This document shows positions 1-9,958 of a stretch of 64,000 bases of DNA, piece by piece. The notes under the pieces are model-generated. The model ran no database searches. It saw only the letters and a program-made list of their open reading frames with translations, and had not been told where the DNA came from. Made by a program: the position numbers and the translations under genes. Position 1 is the stretch's first letter, and the number at the start of each line of letters is the position of its first letter. Source of the stretch: Gammaproteobacteria bacterium. Lineage in GTDB: Bacteria; Pseudomonadota; Gammaproteobacteria; Poriferisulfidales; Poriferisulfidaceae. The DNA lies in NCBI GenBank assembly GCA_028819565.1, contig JAPPLD010000013.1, forward strand, positions 24,893 through 88,892, written 5' to 3'.

Positions 1-23
1 GGGACAGGGGAGAAGACATTAAT

Positions 24-53
24 TTGGCATTTTTATGGTCAATGCATTATCAT
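24..53 (+). promoter_or_regulatory. Candidate sigma70 promoter of guaB-guaA-tadA
   Basis: TTGGCA (24-29) and TATCAT (48-53) are separated by 18 bp and lie about 35 bp before the guaB start. The fit to consensus is moderate and no other candidate is visible in the short upstream stretch. Inference from motif only. Confidence 0.4.
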
Positions 54-87
54 AGTGTATGGACATTCTCAATAGATTCGAAGGCTG

Positions 88-1554
88 ATGGCCGGTTTTG
101 TTGAAGAAGCGCTGACGTTCGATGATGTGCTTCTGGTGCCGGGCCATTCCGAAGTACTGCCGCGCGACGTCGACCTGACGGCGCAGTTGACCCCGGGCAT
201 TAAACTCCGCATTCCTTTCGTTTCGGCCGCCATGGATACGGTGACCGAGGCGGACCTCGCCATTGCGATGGCTCAGGAAGGTGGGATTGGCATGATCCAC
301 AAGAATCAGGGCATCGCCGAACAGGCCGAACAGGTGCGGCGGGTCAAGAAGTACGAGAGCGGGGTGATCCGCGAACCGCTGACCATCCATTCCGGCGCCA
401 GCGTGGGCGAGGTGCTGGAGCTGACCCGCGCACACAACATCTCCGGTGTGCCGGTGGTCGACGGCGAGGACCTGGTCGGCATCGTCACGCATCGCGACTT
501 GCGTTTCGAGACACACCTCGACGCTCCGGTCAGCACCATCATGACACCGAAGGAACGATTGGTGACCGCGCCGGAAGGAACCAGCCTCGAGGTCGTCCAG
601 GAGTTGCTGCGGGAGCATCGCATTGAGAAGCTCCTGATCGTGGACCCGGACTTCCATCTGCGCGGGATGGTGACGGTCAAGGATATCCAGAAATCGACCG
701 ACTACCCGAACTCTTGCAAGGATGAGCATGGCCGTCTTCGGGTTGGCGGCGCGGTCGGTGCCGAAGCGGACGGGATGCCGCGGGTTGAGGCACTGGTCGA
801 AGCCGGTGTCGACGTGGTGACGCTGGACAGTGCCCACGGGCATGCGGAAGGGGTGCTGCAGCGGGTGCGGGAAATCCGTGCCGCGTACCCGAACCTGGAA
901 ATGATCGCAGGCAATATCGCAACTGGCGAGGGGGCGGTAGCATTGGCGGACGCCGGGGCAAGCACGGTCAAGGTCGGGGTCGGCCCCGGTTCGATCTGCA
1001 CCACGCGGGTGGTGGCCGGGGTCGGGGTTCCCCAGATCACCGCCATCGATAACGCTTGCGAGGTTTTGAGGGATCGAGGGGTGCCCGTGATTGCAGACGG
1101 CGGCATCCGTTACTCGGGAGATGCGGCCAAGGCACTGGCGGCCGGGGCCTCAACCGTAATGATTGGCAGCCTGCTGGCCGGCACGAGTGAGGCGCCCGGC
1201 GAAGTGGAACTGTACCAAGGACGATCGTACAAGTTGTATCGGGGCATGGGCTCACTCGGTGCCATGCAGCGCGGTTCTCGGGAACGCTACTTCCAGGGAG
1301 AAGAGCAGGAGCCCTCGAAGCTGGTGCCGGAAGGAATTGAGGGGCGGGTCCCTTACAAAGGGCCACTGTCCGGAGTGCTTCACCAGTTGGTTGGTGGGGT
1401 GCGTTCCGGAATGGGCTATGTCGGTGCCTGTACCCTGGGCGACCTGCACAGTCGTGCCCGACTGATCCGCGTGACTCTGGCAGGCTTGCGGGAAGGCCAC
1501 GCGCACGATGTGCTGATCACCAAAGAGGCTCCCAACTATCGGACCGAGATCTGA
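88..1554 (+). CDS. guaB: Inosine-5'-monophosphate dehydrogenase
   Basis: Oxidises IMP to XMP with NAD+, the rate-limiting step of guanine nucleotide synthesis in the cytoplasm. The 488-aa length equals that of the well-known enterobacterial enzyme. The N-terminus ([16 protein letters not shown]) is characteristic, a pair of CBS domains occupies about residues 95-205 ([20 protein letters not shown] is one), and the catalytic loop [11 protein letters not shown] places the active cysteine near residue 305. The ATG at 88 follows an AAGG-type ribosome site and gives the canonical N-terminus. guaA follows after 3 bp, so the two are co-transcribed. Nothing looks damaged. Confidence 0.98.
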   Translation: MAGFVEEALTFDDVLLVPGHSEVLPRDVDLTAQLTPGIKLRIPFVSAAMDTVTEADLAIAMAQEGGIGMIHKNQGIAEQAEQVRRVKKYESGVIREPLTIHSGASVGEVLELTRAHNISGVPVVDGEDLVGIVTHRDLRFETHLDAPVSTIMTPKERLVTAPEGTSLEVVQELLREHRIEKLLIVDPDFHLRGMVTVKDIQKSTDYPNSCKDEHGRLRVGGAVGAEADGMPRVEALVEAGVDVVTLDSAHGHAEGVLQRVREIRAAYPNLEMIAGNIATGEGAVALADAGASTVKVGVGPGSICTTRVVAGVGVPQITAIDNACEVLRDRGVPVIADGGIRYSGDAAKALAAGASTVMIGSLLAGTSEAPGEVELYQGRSYKLYRGMGSLGAMQRGSRERYFQGEEQEPSKLVPEGIEGRVPYKGPLSGVLHQLVGGVRSGMGYVGACTLGDLHSRARLIRVTLAGLREGHAHDVLITKEAPNYRTEI

Positions 1555-1557
1555 TCC

Positions 1558-3117
1558 GTGACTTCGGACATCCATTCCGAACGGATCCTGGTACTGGATT
1601 TCGGCTCGCAATATGTGCAGTTGATCGCGCGCCGGGTGCGCGAGGCGGGTTGCTATTGTGAAATCTACGCCTGCGACGCGCCTGAGGAACAGATCCGAAG
1701 CTTTGACCCCCGCGGCGTGATCCTGTCGGGCGGCCCCGAGACCACGACTGAAGATACCCACCCGCCGGTGCCGGATGCGGTGCTCGATTTGGACATCCCG
1801 GTGCTCGGCATTTGCTACGGCATGCAGGCGCTGGCTCGTCGCCATGGCGCCGAAGTGCATGCCGGGAAGCGCAGGGAATTCGGCTTGGCGACATTGCGTC
1901 GCAATGGAGCGAATTCCCTGATGGAAGCGCTTGGCAAGAGCTCTGAGACCGAGGTATGGATGTCTCACGGGGACCACGTGGAGACAGTACCGGAGGGATT
2001 CCGGGTAACGGCATCTACCGAGAGCGTGCCAATCGCGGCACTAGAACATGAATCGCGTCCCTGGTTCGGGCTGCAGTTCCATCCAGAGGTTACCCATACC
2101 CCGGGGGGACAACGGCTGATCGAAAGTTTCGTGCGGCAATACTGCGGCTGCCGAGGGTTGTGGGAACCCGAGGCGATCATCGAGGACCGCATCGCGACGG
2201 TGCGTGCTCAGGTGGGGGAAGATGGCGTGGTTCTTGCTCTGTCCGGAGGCGTCGACTCGTCGGTCGTGGCGGCCCTGCTGGCCCGGGCCATTGGCGAGCA
2301 GTTGACCTGCATCTTCGTGGACAATGGCCTGCTTCGCGCAGGGGAAGCGACACAGGTCCGCGAGACCTTTGCCGAACATCTGGGCGTTCAGGTGATCCAG
2401 GTCGATGCCCGGGAGCGATTTCTCTCCGCTTTGGTTGGGGTGACGGACCCGGAAGACAAGCGGAAGATCATTGGGCGCGAATTTATCCACGTGTTTCAGG
2501 AGCAGGCGGAGCAACTGCTGAACGTGCGCTGGCTGGCTCAAGGAACCATCTATCCGGATGTAATCGAGTCGGCTGCAGCCGCGACCGGCAAGGCACACCT
2601 GATCAAGTCGCACCATAATGTCGGCGGCCTGCCGGAAACCCTGCACCTCCAGTTGGTCGAGCCGCTGCGCGAACTGTTCAAGGACGAAGTCCGCCGGGTC
2701 GGGCGAACATTAGGTCTGCCGCAGGAACTGATCGGTCGTCACCCATTTCCCGGGCCGGGGCTGGGAGTTCGTGTGTTGGGCGAAGTACGTGCTGAATACC
2801 TTGAACTGGCACGCGAGGCGGATCGGATCTTCATCGAGGAGTTGCGTGCCTGGGATCTATACGATCAGGTAGCGCAGGCGTTTGTGGTGTTCCTGCCGGT
2901 TCGCTCGGTGGGCGTGATGGGTGATGGACGGCGCTACGACTACGTGGTGACTCTGCGTGCGGTGGAGACGCAGGATTTCATGACTGCGCGATGGGCGCAC
3001 CTGCCAGACGAATTCCTCGACCGCTGCGCACGGCGCATTATTAATGAGATCGACGGCATTGCCCGAGTGTGCTACGACATCTCCGGCAAGCCACCTGCGA
3101 CCGTGGAGTGGGAGTGA
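1558..3117 (+). CDS. guaA: GMP synthase (glutamine-hydrolysing)
   Basis: Converts XMP to GMP using ATP and glutamine, directly after GuaB in the pathway and on the chromosome. The class I glutamine amidotransferase domain comes first ([17 protein letters not shown]; nucleophile in GICYGMQ near residue 85; His in QFHPEVTHT near 176), followed by the PP-loop ATP pyrophosphatase domain (LSGGVDSS near 229) and the GMP synthase C-terminal dimerisation domain ([16 protein letters not shown]). The protein ends in PPATVEWE, the usual GuaA terminus. At 519 aa the length is normal. The start is GTG at 1558. The stop codon overlaps the start of tadA. Confidence 0.98.
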   Translation: MTSDIHSERILVLDFGSQYVQLIARRVREAGCYCEIYACDAPEEQIRSFDPRGVILSGGPETTTEDTHPPVPDAVLDLDIPVLGICYGMQALARRHGAEVHAGKRREFGLATLRRNGANSLMEALGKSSETEVWMSHGDHVETVPEGFRVTASTESVPIAALEHESRPWFGLQFHPEVTHTPGGQRLIESFVRQYCGCRGLWEPEAIIEDRIATVRAQVGEDGVVLALSGGVDSSVVAALLARAIGEQLTCIFVDNGLLRAGEATQVRETFAEHLGVQVIQVDARERFLSALVGVTDPEDKRKIIGREFIHVFQEQAEQLLNVRWLAQGTIYPDVIESAAAATGKAHLIKSHHNVGGLPETLHLQLVEPLRELFKDEVRRVGRTLGLPQELIGRHPFPGPGLGVRVLGEVRAEYLELAREADRIFIEELRAWDLYDQVAQAFVVFLPVRSVGVMGDGRRYDYVVTLRAVETQDFMTARWAHLPDEFLDRCARRIINEIDGIARVCYDISGKPPATVEWE

Positions 3118-3575
3118 CAGCGGCAGATGCGTTCGACGAAGCGATGATGCGCCAGGCCTTGGACCTGGCGGAGCAGGCGGCGAACGCAGAAGAAGTACCA
3201 GTCGGTGCAGTTGTGACACTGGAGGGTGCCGTAGTCGGTACCGGTCGCAATTGCAGCATCGAACGGAACGACCCCAGTGCGCATGCTGAGATCGTCGCAT
3301 TACGCGAAGCAAGTCTGAAGGTCGGCAATTACCGCTTGCCGGGCGCCACACTGTACGTCACGCTCGAGCCTTGCCTGATGTGCGTGGGTGTGGCAGTCAC
3401 GGCGCGCGTGGAGCGTCTGGTCTTCGGCGCTGCGGACCCGAAGGCGGGCTGTCTCGGAGGCGCGTACGATGCGCGTGAACTGACTTTTCTGAATCATCGC
3501 TTCGCCGTGACTTCGGGCGTGTGTGCGACGGAAAGCGGAACTTTACTCCAGAAATTTTTTCAGGCGCGTCGGTGA
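3114..3575 (+). CDS. tadA: tRNA-specific adenosine deaminase TadA
   Basis: Deaminates the wobble adenosine of tRNA-Arg(ACG) to inosine. The zinc site is visible as HAE in [14 protein letters not shown] and PCxxC in [10 protein letters not shown], with the catalytic glutamate in HAE. The ORF track opens at 3069, but that stretch is the guaA tail in another frame. GTG at 3114 overlaps the guaA stop in a GTGA junction, which suggests translational coupling and gives a 153-aa protein of normal family size. guaA-tadA adjacency is seen in other proteobacteria. Start choice is inference; identity is secure. Confidence 0.93.
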   Translation: MTAADAFDEAMMRQALDLAEQAANAEEVPVGAVVTLEGAVVGTGRNCSIERNDPSAHAEIVALREASLKVGNYRLPGATLYVTLEPCLMCVGVAVTARVERLVFGAADPKAGCLGGAYDARELTFLNHRFAVTSGVCATESGTLLQKFFQARR

Positions 3576-3626
3576 AGATACACAAACCATCCGGTTCGGC
3601 GCACGAAGCCTATACCAAGAATTAGG

Positions 3627-3662
3627 TATAATGCGCCAGCGCTTTTTGGCTATAATGCGCCA
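3627..3662 (+). promoter_or_regulatory. Tandem duplicated -10-like elements before the uptake operon
   Basis: The 12-mer TATAATGCGCCA occurs twice, at 3627-3638 and 3651-3662, exactly 24 bp apart. Each contains a perfect TATAAT. No good -35 hexamer sits 16-18 bp before either copy, so these may be activator-dependent promoters, or the duplicated GCGCCA may be part of an operator. They lie 76-111 bp before the first gene of the ABC transporter operon. Confidence 0.45.
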
Positions 3663-3737
3663 TCAAGATTTTAGGGATATTCACGGGAAGCAGATGAGCA
3701 AAATATCCGTCTCAAACTTTCGACAAGGCTGGAATTG

Positions 3738-5594
3738 ATGGATACATTCCTCTCCCTACTGCTGGAACGAGCAAGGAAAAGTCCGGACGTCCCGGCTTTT
3801 CGAACCAAGCAAATGGGCATCTGGAATCTCACTTCCTGGTCGCAGGCTCGCGACCAAGTTTCTATCTTGGCTCAAGCGCTGGGCCAAAACGGAGTCGAAG
3901 CGGGAACCCCGGTCGGAGTCTTTGGCCCTAACGCCACCGACTTCTACTTGGGTTACCTCGCGGTCCAGAGCCTAGGAGGGATCGTAGTACCAATCGGCAC
4001 GAACACATTTGGCGAGGAGCTTGGGCAACAGGTTCACAGTGCCGACGTTGAGCACGTCTTCGCGTTCGAGCAACAGCATGTGGACGCCTTGCTGGAATGC
4101 GGGCAGACCTGCGTGAAGAGAATTTTCTATATCAACGGGCGGGGCATGGAGAACTACACCCAGCCGGAGTTGATGTTGCTGTCGGACGCCACGGAAGGGA
4201 TTGAAGCCTCGGCCGCATTTCTGGAACAGATGGAAGGGCAACGGAATCCGCAGGAAACCGCGACCATCCTGTTTACCTCCGGCACCGGCCGCTCGGAGCG
4301 TCCGGTGGAACTGTCGCATGGCGCCCTGATCGCAACGGCCCGCAGCATCGCGCGACGCGAGACGATTACCGAGAAGGACGAACTGCTGGCATACCTGCCG
4401 CTGTCGGTGTCCAGCGATTTCCTCTTCTCCTTTTCACTGGCCCTGACGACCGGCTGTACCCTGAACTGCCCGGAGAGCGATGATACGGTGCTGCAGAACA
4501 TGCAGGAAATCGGTCCGAGCGTCCTGTTCGGTCCGCCCTACGTCTACAAGTACATCTACACCCATGCTTCCAACCGGATCGAGAGTGCCCGGACGTTCGA
4601 CACCAAAATCTATAAGTCAGCCTTGCGCGCCGTCATGACGGTCGCCTCGCACCGGGCCGCCGGTCAGAAGGGATCCTTCACTGACTGGCTGCTCTTCATG
4701 TTTGCGCGCATGACCACGTTTAGCCCGTTTTGTAATATCTACGGCTTAAGTCGCTTGCGCCTGGCGCTGACCGGCGGCGACGCGATTGCACCGGACGTGT
4801 TCAATTTCTTCCGGGCGATTGGTATCGACTTGCGCGAGACGTACGGTCAGGTCGAGGGCTGCGCCTGCGTAACCATGCAATCCTCCGAAGATTGGAATTC
4901 GGATTCGGTTGGCTTGCCACTCGACGACACGGAAGTTCGCATCGAGAATGGCGAGATCTGGTTCCGCGGACCGGGACAGATGAAGGGAATCTACAAGAAT
5001 CCGGAGGCAACGGCTGACAGCATCAAAGACGGCTGGGTGCGGACTCACGACGCCGGTCATCTGGATGACCAAGGGCGTCTGCACGTACACGGACAGATCG
5101 CCCGCATGGGGTCATTGAACGGTGGCGGTGCATTTGCGTCGGACATGCTGGAAACCCGTCTGCGTTCGTTCGAATACATCAAGCAGGCGATTGTCCTCGG
5201 AGACGAGCGGGACTACCCGGTCGCGGTGGTGACAGTTGACGGCACGATCACCCGGACTTGGGCAGACCGCCGCAGCCTGCGCTACACGGGTTATGCCGAC
5301 CTCTCGGCTCACGCCTCGGTGCAGGAGATGATTCGCGAATACATCCAGAAAGTCAACGAGGACCTTGCCGAAGATCCAGAAACCTCGGGCATGCAATTCC
5401 GCCGCTTCGCTATCCTGAACCGCGAATTCATGGCCTCAGCCGGCGAGGTGACGCCAACCCGGAAATTGCGTTGCCACGAGATCGAGGAGAAGCACCGGGG
5501 ATTGATCGACGCGCTTTACAGCGATGCGTTGGAGTACACTTATACGGACCCGGTGGACGAGGAATCCTACACCGTGCCTTTGGGAAACGTTTGA
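3738..5594 (+). CDS. AMP-binding (long-chain acyl-CoA ligase-like) protein of an ABC uptake operon
   Basis: About 618 aa, of the FadD15-like branch of the adenylate-forming superfamily. The ATP-loop motif reads ILFTSGTGRSERPVELSHG, a clear but unusual version of TSGTTGxPKG. The A5-type motif is DLRETYGQVEG rather than YGxTE, and the A7/A8 region (GWVRTHDAGHLDDQGRLHVHGQIAR) lacks the usual TGD and DRxK spelling. The end of the protein keeps a lysine motif, TPTRKLR, as in long-chain acyl-CoA synthetases. The gene opens an operon with five transporter genes, so it may activate the imported acid with CoA (inference). ATG at 3738 is preferred over the TTG at 3735. The substrate is unknown. Confidence 0.8.
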   Translation: MDTFLSLLLERARKSPDVPAFRTKQMGIWNLTSWSQARDQVSILAQALGQNGVEAGTPVGVFGPNATDFYLGYLAVQSLGGIVVPIGTNTFGEELGQQVHSADVEHVFAFEQQHVDALLECGQTCVKRIFYINGRGMENYTQPELMLLSDATEGIEASAAFLEQMEGQRNPQETATILFTSGTGRSERPVELSHGALIATARSIARRETITEKDELLAYLPLSVSSDFLFSFSLALTTGCTLNCPESDDTVLQNMQEIGPSVLFGPPYVYKYIYTHASNRIESARTFDTKIYKSALRAVMTVASHRAAGQKGSFTDWLLFMFARMTTFSPFCNIYGLSRLRLALTGGDAIAPDVFNFFRAIGIDLRETYGQVEGCACVTMQSSEDWNSDSVGLPLDDTEVRIENGEIWFRGPGQMKGIYKNPEATADSIKDGWVRTHDAGHLDDQGRLHVHGQIARMGSLNGGGAFASDMLETRLRSFEYIKQAIVLGDERDYPVAVVTVDGTITRTWADRRSLRYTGYADLSAHASVQEMIREYIQKVNEDLAEDPETSGMQFRRFAILNREFMASAGEVTPTRKLRCHEIEEKHRGLIDALYSDALEYTYTDPVDEESYTVPLGNV

Positions 5595-5595
5595 G

Positions 5596-6372
5596 ATGGC
5601 TGCTGGAAACCCGATTCTGCAAATTGACAACATCACCTTGGCGTTCGGCGGCGTGACCGCGCTGAACGGTATCAGTTTCGATGTGGCGGAAGGCGAGATC
5701 TGCGCAGTCATCGGGCCTAACGGCGCAGGCAAGAGTTCCATGCTGAACGTCATCAACGGGGTCTATGTCCCGCAGGAAGGCCGAGTCGTCTTCAAAGGGC
5801 AGGACTGTACCCGGATGCGCCCGCGGCAGATCGCCCAACTGGGCATGGCCCGGACATTCCAGAACATCGGGCTTTTCCAAGGTATGACCGTACTGGAGAA
5901 CATCCTGACCGGTCGCTGCATGAAAATCCGCTCCACCTGGCTCGAGCAGGGCCTGAATATTGGCCGGGCCCGGCGCGAAGAGGTGGAAAACCGCAGGGCG
6001 GTCGAGGAAGTCATCGAATTCCTGCACTTGCAGGGCATCCGTAAGACACCGGTCGGCAAGTTGCCGTATGGCCTGCAGAAGCGTGTCGAGTTGGCTCGAG
6101 CGCTGGTGGCCGAACCGACCATGCTGCTGCAGGACGAACCGATGACCGGCATGAATCTGGAAGAGAAGAAGGACATGTCTTGCTTCGCGCTTGAGATCAA
6201 CCGCGAGTACGGGACTACCATCGTTCTGATCGAGCATGACATGAGCGTGGTGATGGACATTTCCGACCACGTGGTGGTGCTGGACTATGGTGCGAAAATC
6301 GGGGACGGCACTCCGGACGAAGTCAAGAACAATCAAGATGTAATTGATGCCTATCTGGGCGTGACACACTGA
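5596..6372 (+). CDS. ABC transporter ATP-binding protein, LivG family
   Basis: Cytoplasmic ATPase that would power a LivHM-type permease. Walker A is GPNGAGKSS near residue 41. The signature region is LPYGLQKRVELARAL, the LSGGQ variant usual in LivG. Walker B is LLQDEPMTGMN, followed by the H-loop LIEHDMSVVMD. ATG at 5596 is one base after the ligase stop and gives 258 aa; the longer ORF in the track runs back into the ligase. The substrate class (branched-chain amino acid, urea, amide or organic acid) cannot be read from the ATPase. Confidence 0.93.
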   Translation: MAAGNPILQIDNITLAFGGVTALNGISFDVAEGEICAVIGPNGAGKSSMLNVINGVYVPQEGRVVFKGQDCTRMRPRQIAQLGMARTFQNIGLFQGMTVLENILTGRCMKIRSTWLEQGLNIGRARREEVENRRAVEEVIEFLHLQGIRKTPVGKLPYGLQKRVELARALVAEPTMLLQDEPMTGMNLEEKKDMSCFALEINREYGTTIVLIEHDMSVVMDISDHVVVLDYGAKIGDGTPDEVKNNQDVIDAYLGVTH

Positions 6373-6383
6373 GGGAGACGAGC

Positions 6384-7325
6384 ATGGGTTTCGACTGGGT
6401 CTTTTTCACCGAACTGATCGTCGGTGGACTGATGTCCGGCGTTATGTACTCGCTGGTGGCAATCGGCTTCGTGTTGATCTATAAGTCTTCTGGGATTTTC
6501 AATTTCGCACAGGGCACCATGCTGCTGTTCGCGGCATTGACTTTCGTCAAACTGACCGAGGGCGGCGTGAATTTCTGGGTGGCGCTACCCGTCTCGATGG
6601 GCACCATGGTCGTGTTCGGAATTCTCGTGGAGCGATTCATGATGCGCCCGCTGGCCAACCAGTCGTTGCTGTCGCTATTCATGGCAACGGTCGGTCTGGC
6701 GATCTTGATCGAAGGCTTGGCTCAATACATGTGGGACTCTGCAATCCACGGTCTGCAGTTGGCGGACTTCCTGGATCTGGCGCTGCTGGATCCGGTCAAT
6801 ATGACGATTTTCGTCGTTGACTACATTGAATGGCTGGACATTCTGATATCCAAATTCGACATCTTCGCCACGATCGTGGCGGGCACCATGATTTTGATAT
6901 TGGCTGTCTTCTTCCAGAAGACCCGGACCGGGATGTCGCTGCGCGCTGTCTCCGACGACCATCTGGCCGCCATGGCGGTGGGTATCCCGCTGTCCCGGGT
7001 ATGGGCACTGGTGTGGGCCGTGACCGGCATCATCGCGCTGATTGCGGGCCTGCTGTGGGCTGAGCGAGTCAGCGTCTCGTTTACGCTGGTGGAGGCAGTG
7101 CTCAAGGCACTGCCGGTGATTCTGATTGGCGGCCTGACCTCGATTCCCGGCGCCATCGTGGGTGGCCTGATCATTGGGGTCGGTGAAAAGTTGGGCGAGA
7201 TCTATCTGGGTGACTTGATAGGCGTGCAGGGGATCGAAACCTGGTTCTCCTATTTCATCGCTTTGGTCTTCTTGCTGTTTAGACCATCTGGGCTGTTTGG
7301 GTTGAAAACTATTGAAAGAGTCTAG
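6384..7325 (+). CDS. ABC transporter permease, LivH family
   Basis: Inner-membrane permease of 313 aa with about eight hydrophobic segments. The N-terminal block (GGLMSGVMYSLVAIGFVLIYKSSGIFNFAQGTML; only the family pattern matters here) and the C-terminal LIGGLTSIPGAIVGGLIIG loop, which contacts the ATPase, are typical of LivH. It starts 11 bp after the LivG-like gene with GGGAGACGAG as ribosome site, and LivM follows after 2 bp. It should form a heterodimeric channel with the next gene product. Confidence 0.93.
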   Translation: MGFDWVFFTELIVGGLMSGVMYSLVAIGFVLIYKSSGIFNFAQGTMLLFAALTFVKLTEGGVNFWVALPVSMGTMVVFGILVERFMMRPLANQSLLSLFMATVGLAILIEGLAQYMWDSAIHGLQLADFLDLALLDPVNMTIFVVDYIEWLDILISKFDIFATIVAGTMILILAVFFQKTRTGMSLRAVSDDHLAAMAVGIPLSRVWALVWAVTGIIALIAGLLWAERVSVSFTLVEAVLKALPVILIGGLTSIPGAIVGGLIIGVGEKLGEIYLGDLIGVQGIETWFSYFIALVFLLFRPSGLFGLKTIERV

Positions 7326-7327
7326 CC

Positions 7328-8419
7328 ATGATTTATCGCGAAACCGGCACATTCATTACCAGCTACCTTGAGGATCGGAAGCTCTTTCCGATTCCTTTCG
7401 ACAAATGGGCGATGGCCGTGTTCATGTTGTTCATGGTCTTCGTCGTGCCCTTTATCGCCAGCGATTATTGGTTAGCAGCCCACTTGATTCCGATCCTGGC
7501 CTACGGCACTGCCGCACTCGGCCTGAACCTTCTCACTGGCATGACCGGGCAGTTGTCGCTCGGCACGGCTGGCTTCATGTGCTTTGGCGCATTCTTTACA
7601 TTCAACATCATGCTGCGCAGCCCGGAATGGATGAATTTGCCGCTGGCGATGATGTTGGCGGGTTCGGTGACCGGCGTGATCGGCATCATCTTCGGCCTAC
7701 CCAGCATCCGAATCAAAGGCTTTTACCTGCTGGTGTCGACACTGGCGGCGCAGTATTTCGCGCTGTGGTTCTTCCGCTCCTATCCATACTTCCTGAACTA
7801 TGCCACTGCTACGGTCACCCTGCCGGATCATCACTTTGACTTTTACGGCATTGGGGACGTTTTCGGCGTGGATATGGCTAGTTTCGAGGCCAAGTACCTG
7901 ATGTCCTTAGGCGTCGTCTCCGCACTCGCGCTATTTGCCAAAAACCTGATGCGAAGTGCGACCGGACGAAACTTCATGGCGGTCCGCGACATGGACATCG
8001 CGGCGAGCGTGATCGGCATCCCGGTGATACGTACCAAGATGCTGGCATTCTTCGTCAGTTGTTTCTACTGCGGCGTGGGCGGGGCGCTGTTCTGCTACGC
8101 TTACCTGCAGGTGCTGGGGATCCGCACCTTCGAAATGAACCGCTCGTTCGAGATCCTGTTCATGGCGATTATCGGCGGGCTCGGCTCGATTGCGGGATCG
8201 TTCTATGGCACCGTCTTGGTGTACGAATTTCCGATCCTCTTTTCCTGGGCGGGCGATTACCTGTTCGGAGGAGCCTTCGATACCGCAGTGGTGGACAATG
8301 TCGCCAAGATTACGTATGGCATCTTGATCATCGCGTTGCTGATTCGCGAGCCGGGTGGACTGGCCGCATTGTGGGCAACGGCGAAGCAAAAATTGCGAAC
8401 TTGGCCGTTTCCGCACTGA
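7328..8419 (+). CDS. ABC transporter permease, LivM family
   Basis: Second permease subunit, 363 aa. It shows the LivM pattern: a hydrophilic N-terminal tail of about 30 residues, then membrane spans, the LNLLTGMTGQLSLGTAGFM motif, the KGFYLLVSTLAAQYF segment and the cytoplasmic EMNRSFEILFMAIIGGLGSI loop for ATPase coupling. The ATG at 7328 lies two bases after the LivH stop. Together with the LivG/LivF-like ATPases and the binding protein it completes an importer. Confidence 0.93.
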   Translation: MIYRETGTFITSYLEDRKLFPIPFDKWAMAVFMLFMVFVVPFIASDYWLAAHLIPILAYGTAALGLNLLTGMTGQLSLGTAGFMCFGAFFTFNIMLRSPEWMNLPLAMMLAGSVTGVIGIIFGLPSIRIKGFYLLVSTLAAQYFALWFFRSYPYFLNYATATVTLPDHHFDFYGIGDVFGVDMASFEAKYLMSLGVVSALALFAKNLMRSATGRNFMAVRDMDIAASVIGIPVIRTKMLAFFVSCFYCGVGGALFCYAYLQVLGIRTFEMNRSFEILFMAIIGGLGSIAGSFYGTVLVYEFPILFSWAGDYLFGGAFDTAVVDNVAKITYGILIIALLIREPGGLAALWATAKQKLRTWPFPH

Positions 8420-8525
8420 CGTGCGCCGGGACCACAAGGACAAAATCTAACCTATTGATTTTCCAGAACTACTCTCAAATCTCTCTGTGAGCACTTGCTA
8501 AAAGGGAAGTTTGGGTGTACAAAGG

Positions 8526-8555
8526 GGCTTGCTGAAAAGCAGTTAACTGCAAGCC
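8526..8555 (+). promoter_or_regulatory. Hairpin in the leader of the binding-protein gene
   Basis: Arms GGCTTGC (8526-8532) and GCAAGCC (8549-8555) can pair. The same stretch holds a 12-bp perfect palindrome, GCAGTTAACTGC (8539-8550), that would compete with that pairing. It lies 39 bp before the binding-protein ATG, just upstream of a strong ribosome site (AGGAGGG, 8576-8582). It may protect the mRNA of an abundant periplasmic protein or be an operator; the sequence does not decide. Confidence 0.45.
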
Positions 8556-8593
8556 ATAACTAAAAAGCCTCTTATAGGAGGGCAAAAGAAATT

Positions 8594-9940
8594 ATGAAAA
8601 CCAAACTTTGGATAACAGGTCTCGCTATGGCCACCGCCATGTCTGCGACCGCTCCCGTGATGGCCGAAGGGGAAGTCTACATCCCCATGCCGGTCTATCG
8701 AGTGGGACCGTACGCAACGGGTGGCACCGGCTACTTCGGTGGAATCATTGACTACTACACGTTGATGAACATGACCGAAGGCGGTGTCGGTGGTATGAAA
8801 ATCATCTGGAATGAGTGTGAGACCAACTACAATGACCAAAAGGGCGTGGAGTGCTATCACCGACAGAAAGAATTCCAGGGCAAACAAGCTCTGTTCTTCG
8901 ATCCTCTGTCCGTGGGTATTTCCACTTCTCTAGTCGCGCAGGGCCGTAAGGATAAGATTGCTATCATCGCAGTCAACCACGGCCGTACCGAAGGTCAGCG
9001 TGGTGACGTCTTCCCGTACTACTTCATGCCAGGTATTAACACCTATGACGAGCATTCCATCATCACTGCCTACATCGGCGAGTTGGAAGGCGGCATGGAG
9101 AATCTGGCGGGCAAGAAGATCGTCCTACTGTTCCACGGCTCCACTTATGGCCGTGAGGCAGTTGAATTCACGCACATGCTTTGCGAGAAGCATAATTGCT
9201 CATCTGAAGCGATCGAAGTTCCCCATCCGGGCAACGAGCAGACTTCACAGTGGCTGAAAATCCGCCGCTCGAAGCCTGACTACGTGGTGCTGCGCGGCTG
9301 GGGTGTGATGAATCCGGTTGCCATGCAGACTGGTGTCCGCATGGGCTTCCCGATTTCCAACCTGATCGGCAACATTTGGAGCAACGACGATGGTGACGTG
9401 AAGCCGGCTGGCTCTTCCGCCAATGGCTACCAAGCCATTACTACGCACCCGACGGGTCGTGTGGCTAAGGTGATCGATGAGATCGTCGCAAAGCTGTATG
9501 ACCAAGGTCAGGGTGACCTGGAAGACAAATCCCGTATCGGTTCCAACTACTGGAACCTCGGCGTGATGGCTGGTGTCATCCACCTGGAGGCGGTTCGTGT
9601 CGCTCAGGCTCGTTTCGGGGCTGACGTCAATTCCGCTCAGGTACGCTGGGGCTTTGAGAACCTGAACCTAGATACCGCACGCCTGACTGAGTTGGGTGCT
9701 AACGGTCTGGTTCCGGAGATCAAGACCAACTGCATGGACCATGTAGGCGGCCATCAGGCCAAGTTCATGCGTTGGGTATACGCCGAGACGAAGTGGGAAG
9801 TCGCAAGTGACTGGATTGATGGTGACGTTGAGCTTTCTCAGGCCATCATTGATGCCAAGGCAGAAAACGCAATCGAGAACGAGGGTATTACCCCGCGTGA
9901 TTGCAACGATCCTGCACAGCGCGACGATTTCGACGTCTGA
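8594..9940 (+). CDS. Periplasmic substrate-binding protein, LivK family
   Basis: 448 aa with a clear Sec signal peptide (MKTKLWITGLAMATAMSATA, cleavage likely after VMA). The mature protein fits the type 1 periplasmic binding fold of branched-chain amino acid/amide receptors. It lies inside the permease-ATPase cluster behind its own strong ribosome site and a 174-bp leader with a hairpin. The mature protein is cysteine-containing (NECETNYNDQKGVECYH and others). The ligand is unknown; the AMP-binding partner at the head of the operon hints at a carboxylic acid rather than an amino acid, which is inference. Confidence 0.88.
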   Translation: MKTKLWITGLAMATAMSATAPVMAEGEVYIPMPVYRVGPYATGGTGYFGGIIDYYTLMNMTEGGVGGMKIIWNECETNYNDQKGVECYHRQKEFQGKQALFFDPLSVGISTSLVAQGRKDKIAIIAVNHGRTEGQRGDVFPYYFMPGINTYDEHSIITAYIGELEGGMENLAGKKIVLLFHGSTYGREAVEFTHMLCEKHNCSSEAIEVPHPGNEQTSQWLKIRRSKPDYVVLRGWGVMNPVAMQTGVRMGFPISNLIGNIWSNDDGDVKPAGSSANGYQAITTHPTGRVAKVIDEIVAKLYDQGQGDLEDKSRIGSNYWNLGVMAGVIHLEAVRVAQARFGADVNSAQVRWGFENLNLDTARLTELGANGLVPEIKTNCMDHVGGHQAKFMRWVYAETKWEVASDWIDGDVELSQAIIDAKAENAIENEGITPRDCNDPAQRDDFDV

Positions 9941-9958
9941 TCGAAACGGTATGCATTC

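Noticed and set aside
5428-6369. 313-aa minus-strand ORF opposite the LivG-like ATPase
   Set aside because: The plus-strand protein has complete Walker motifs; the antisense product has an odd composition.
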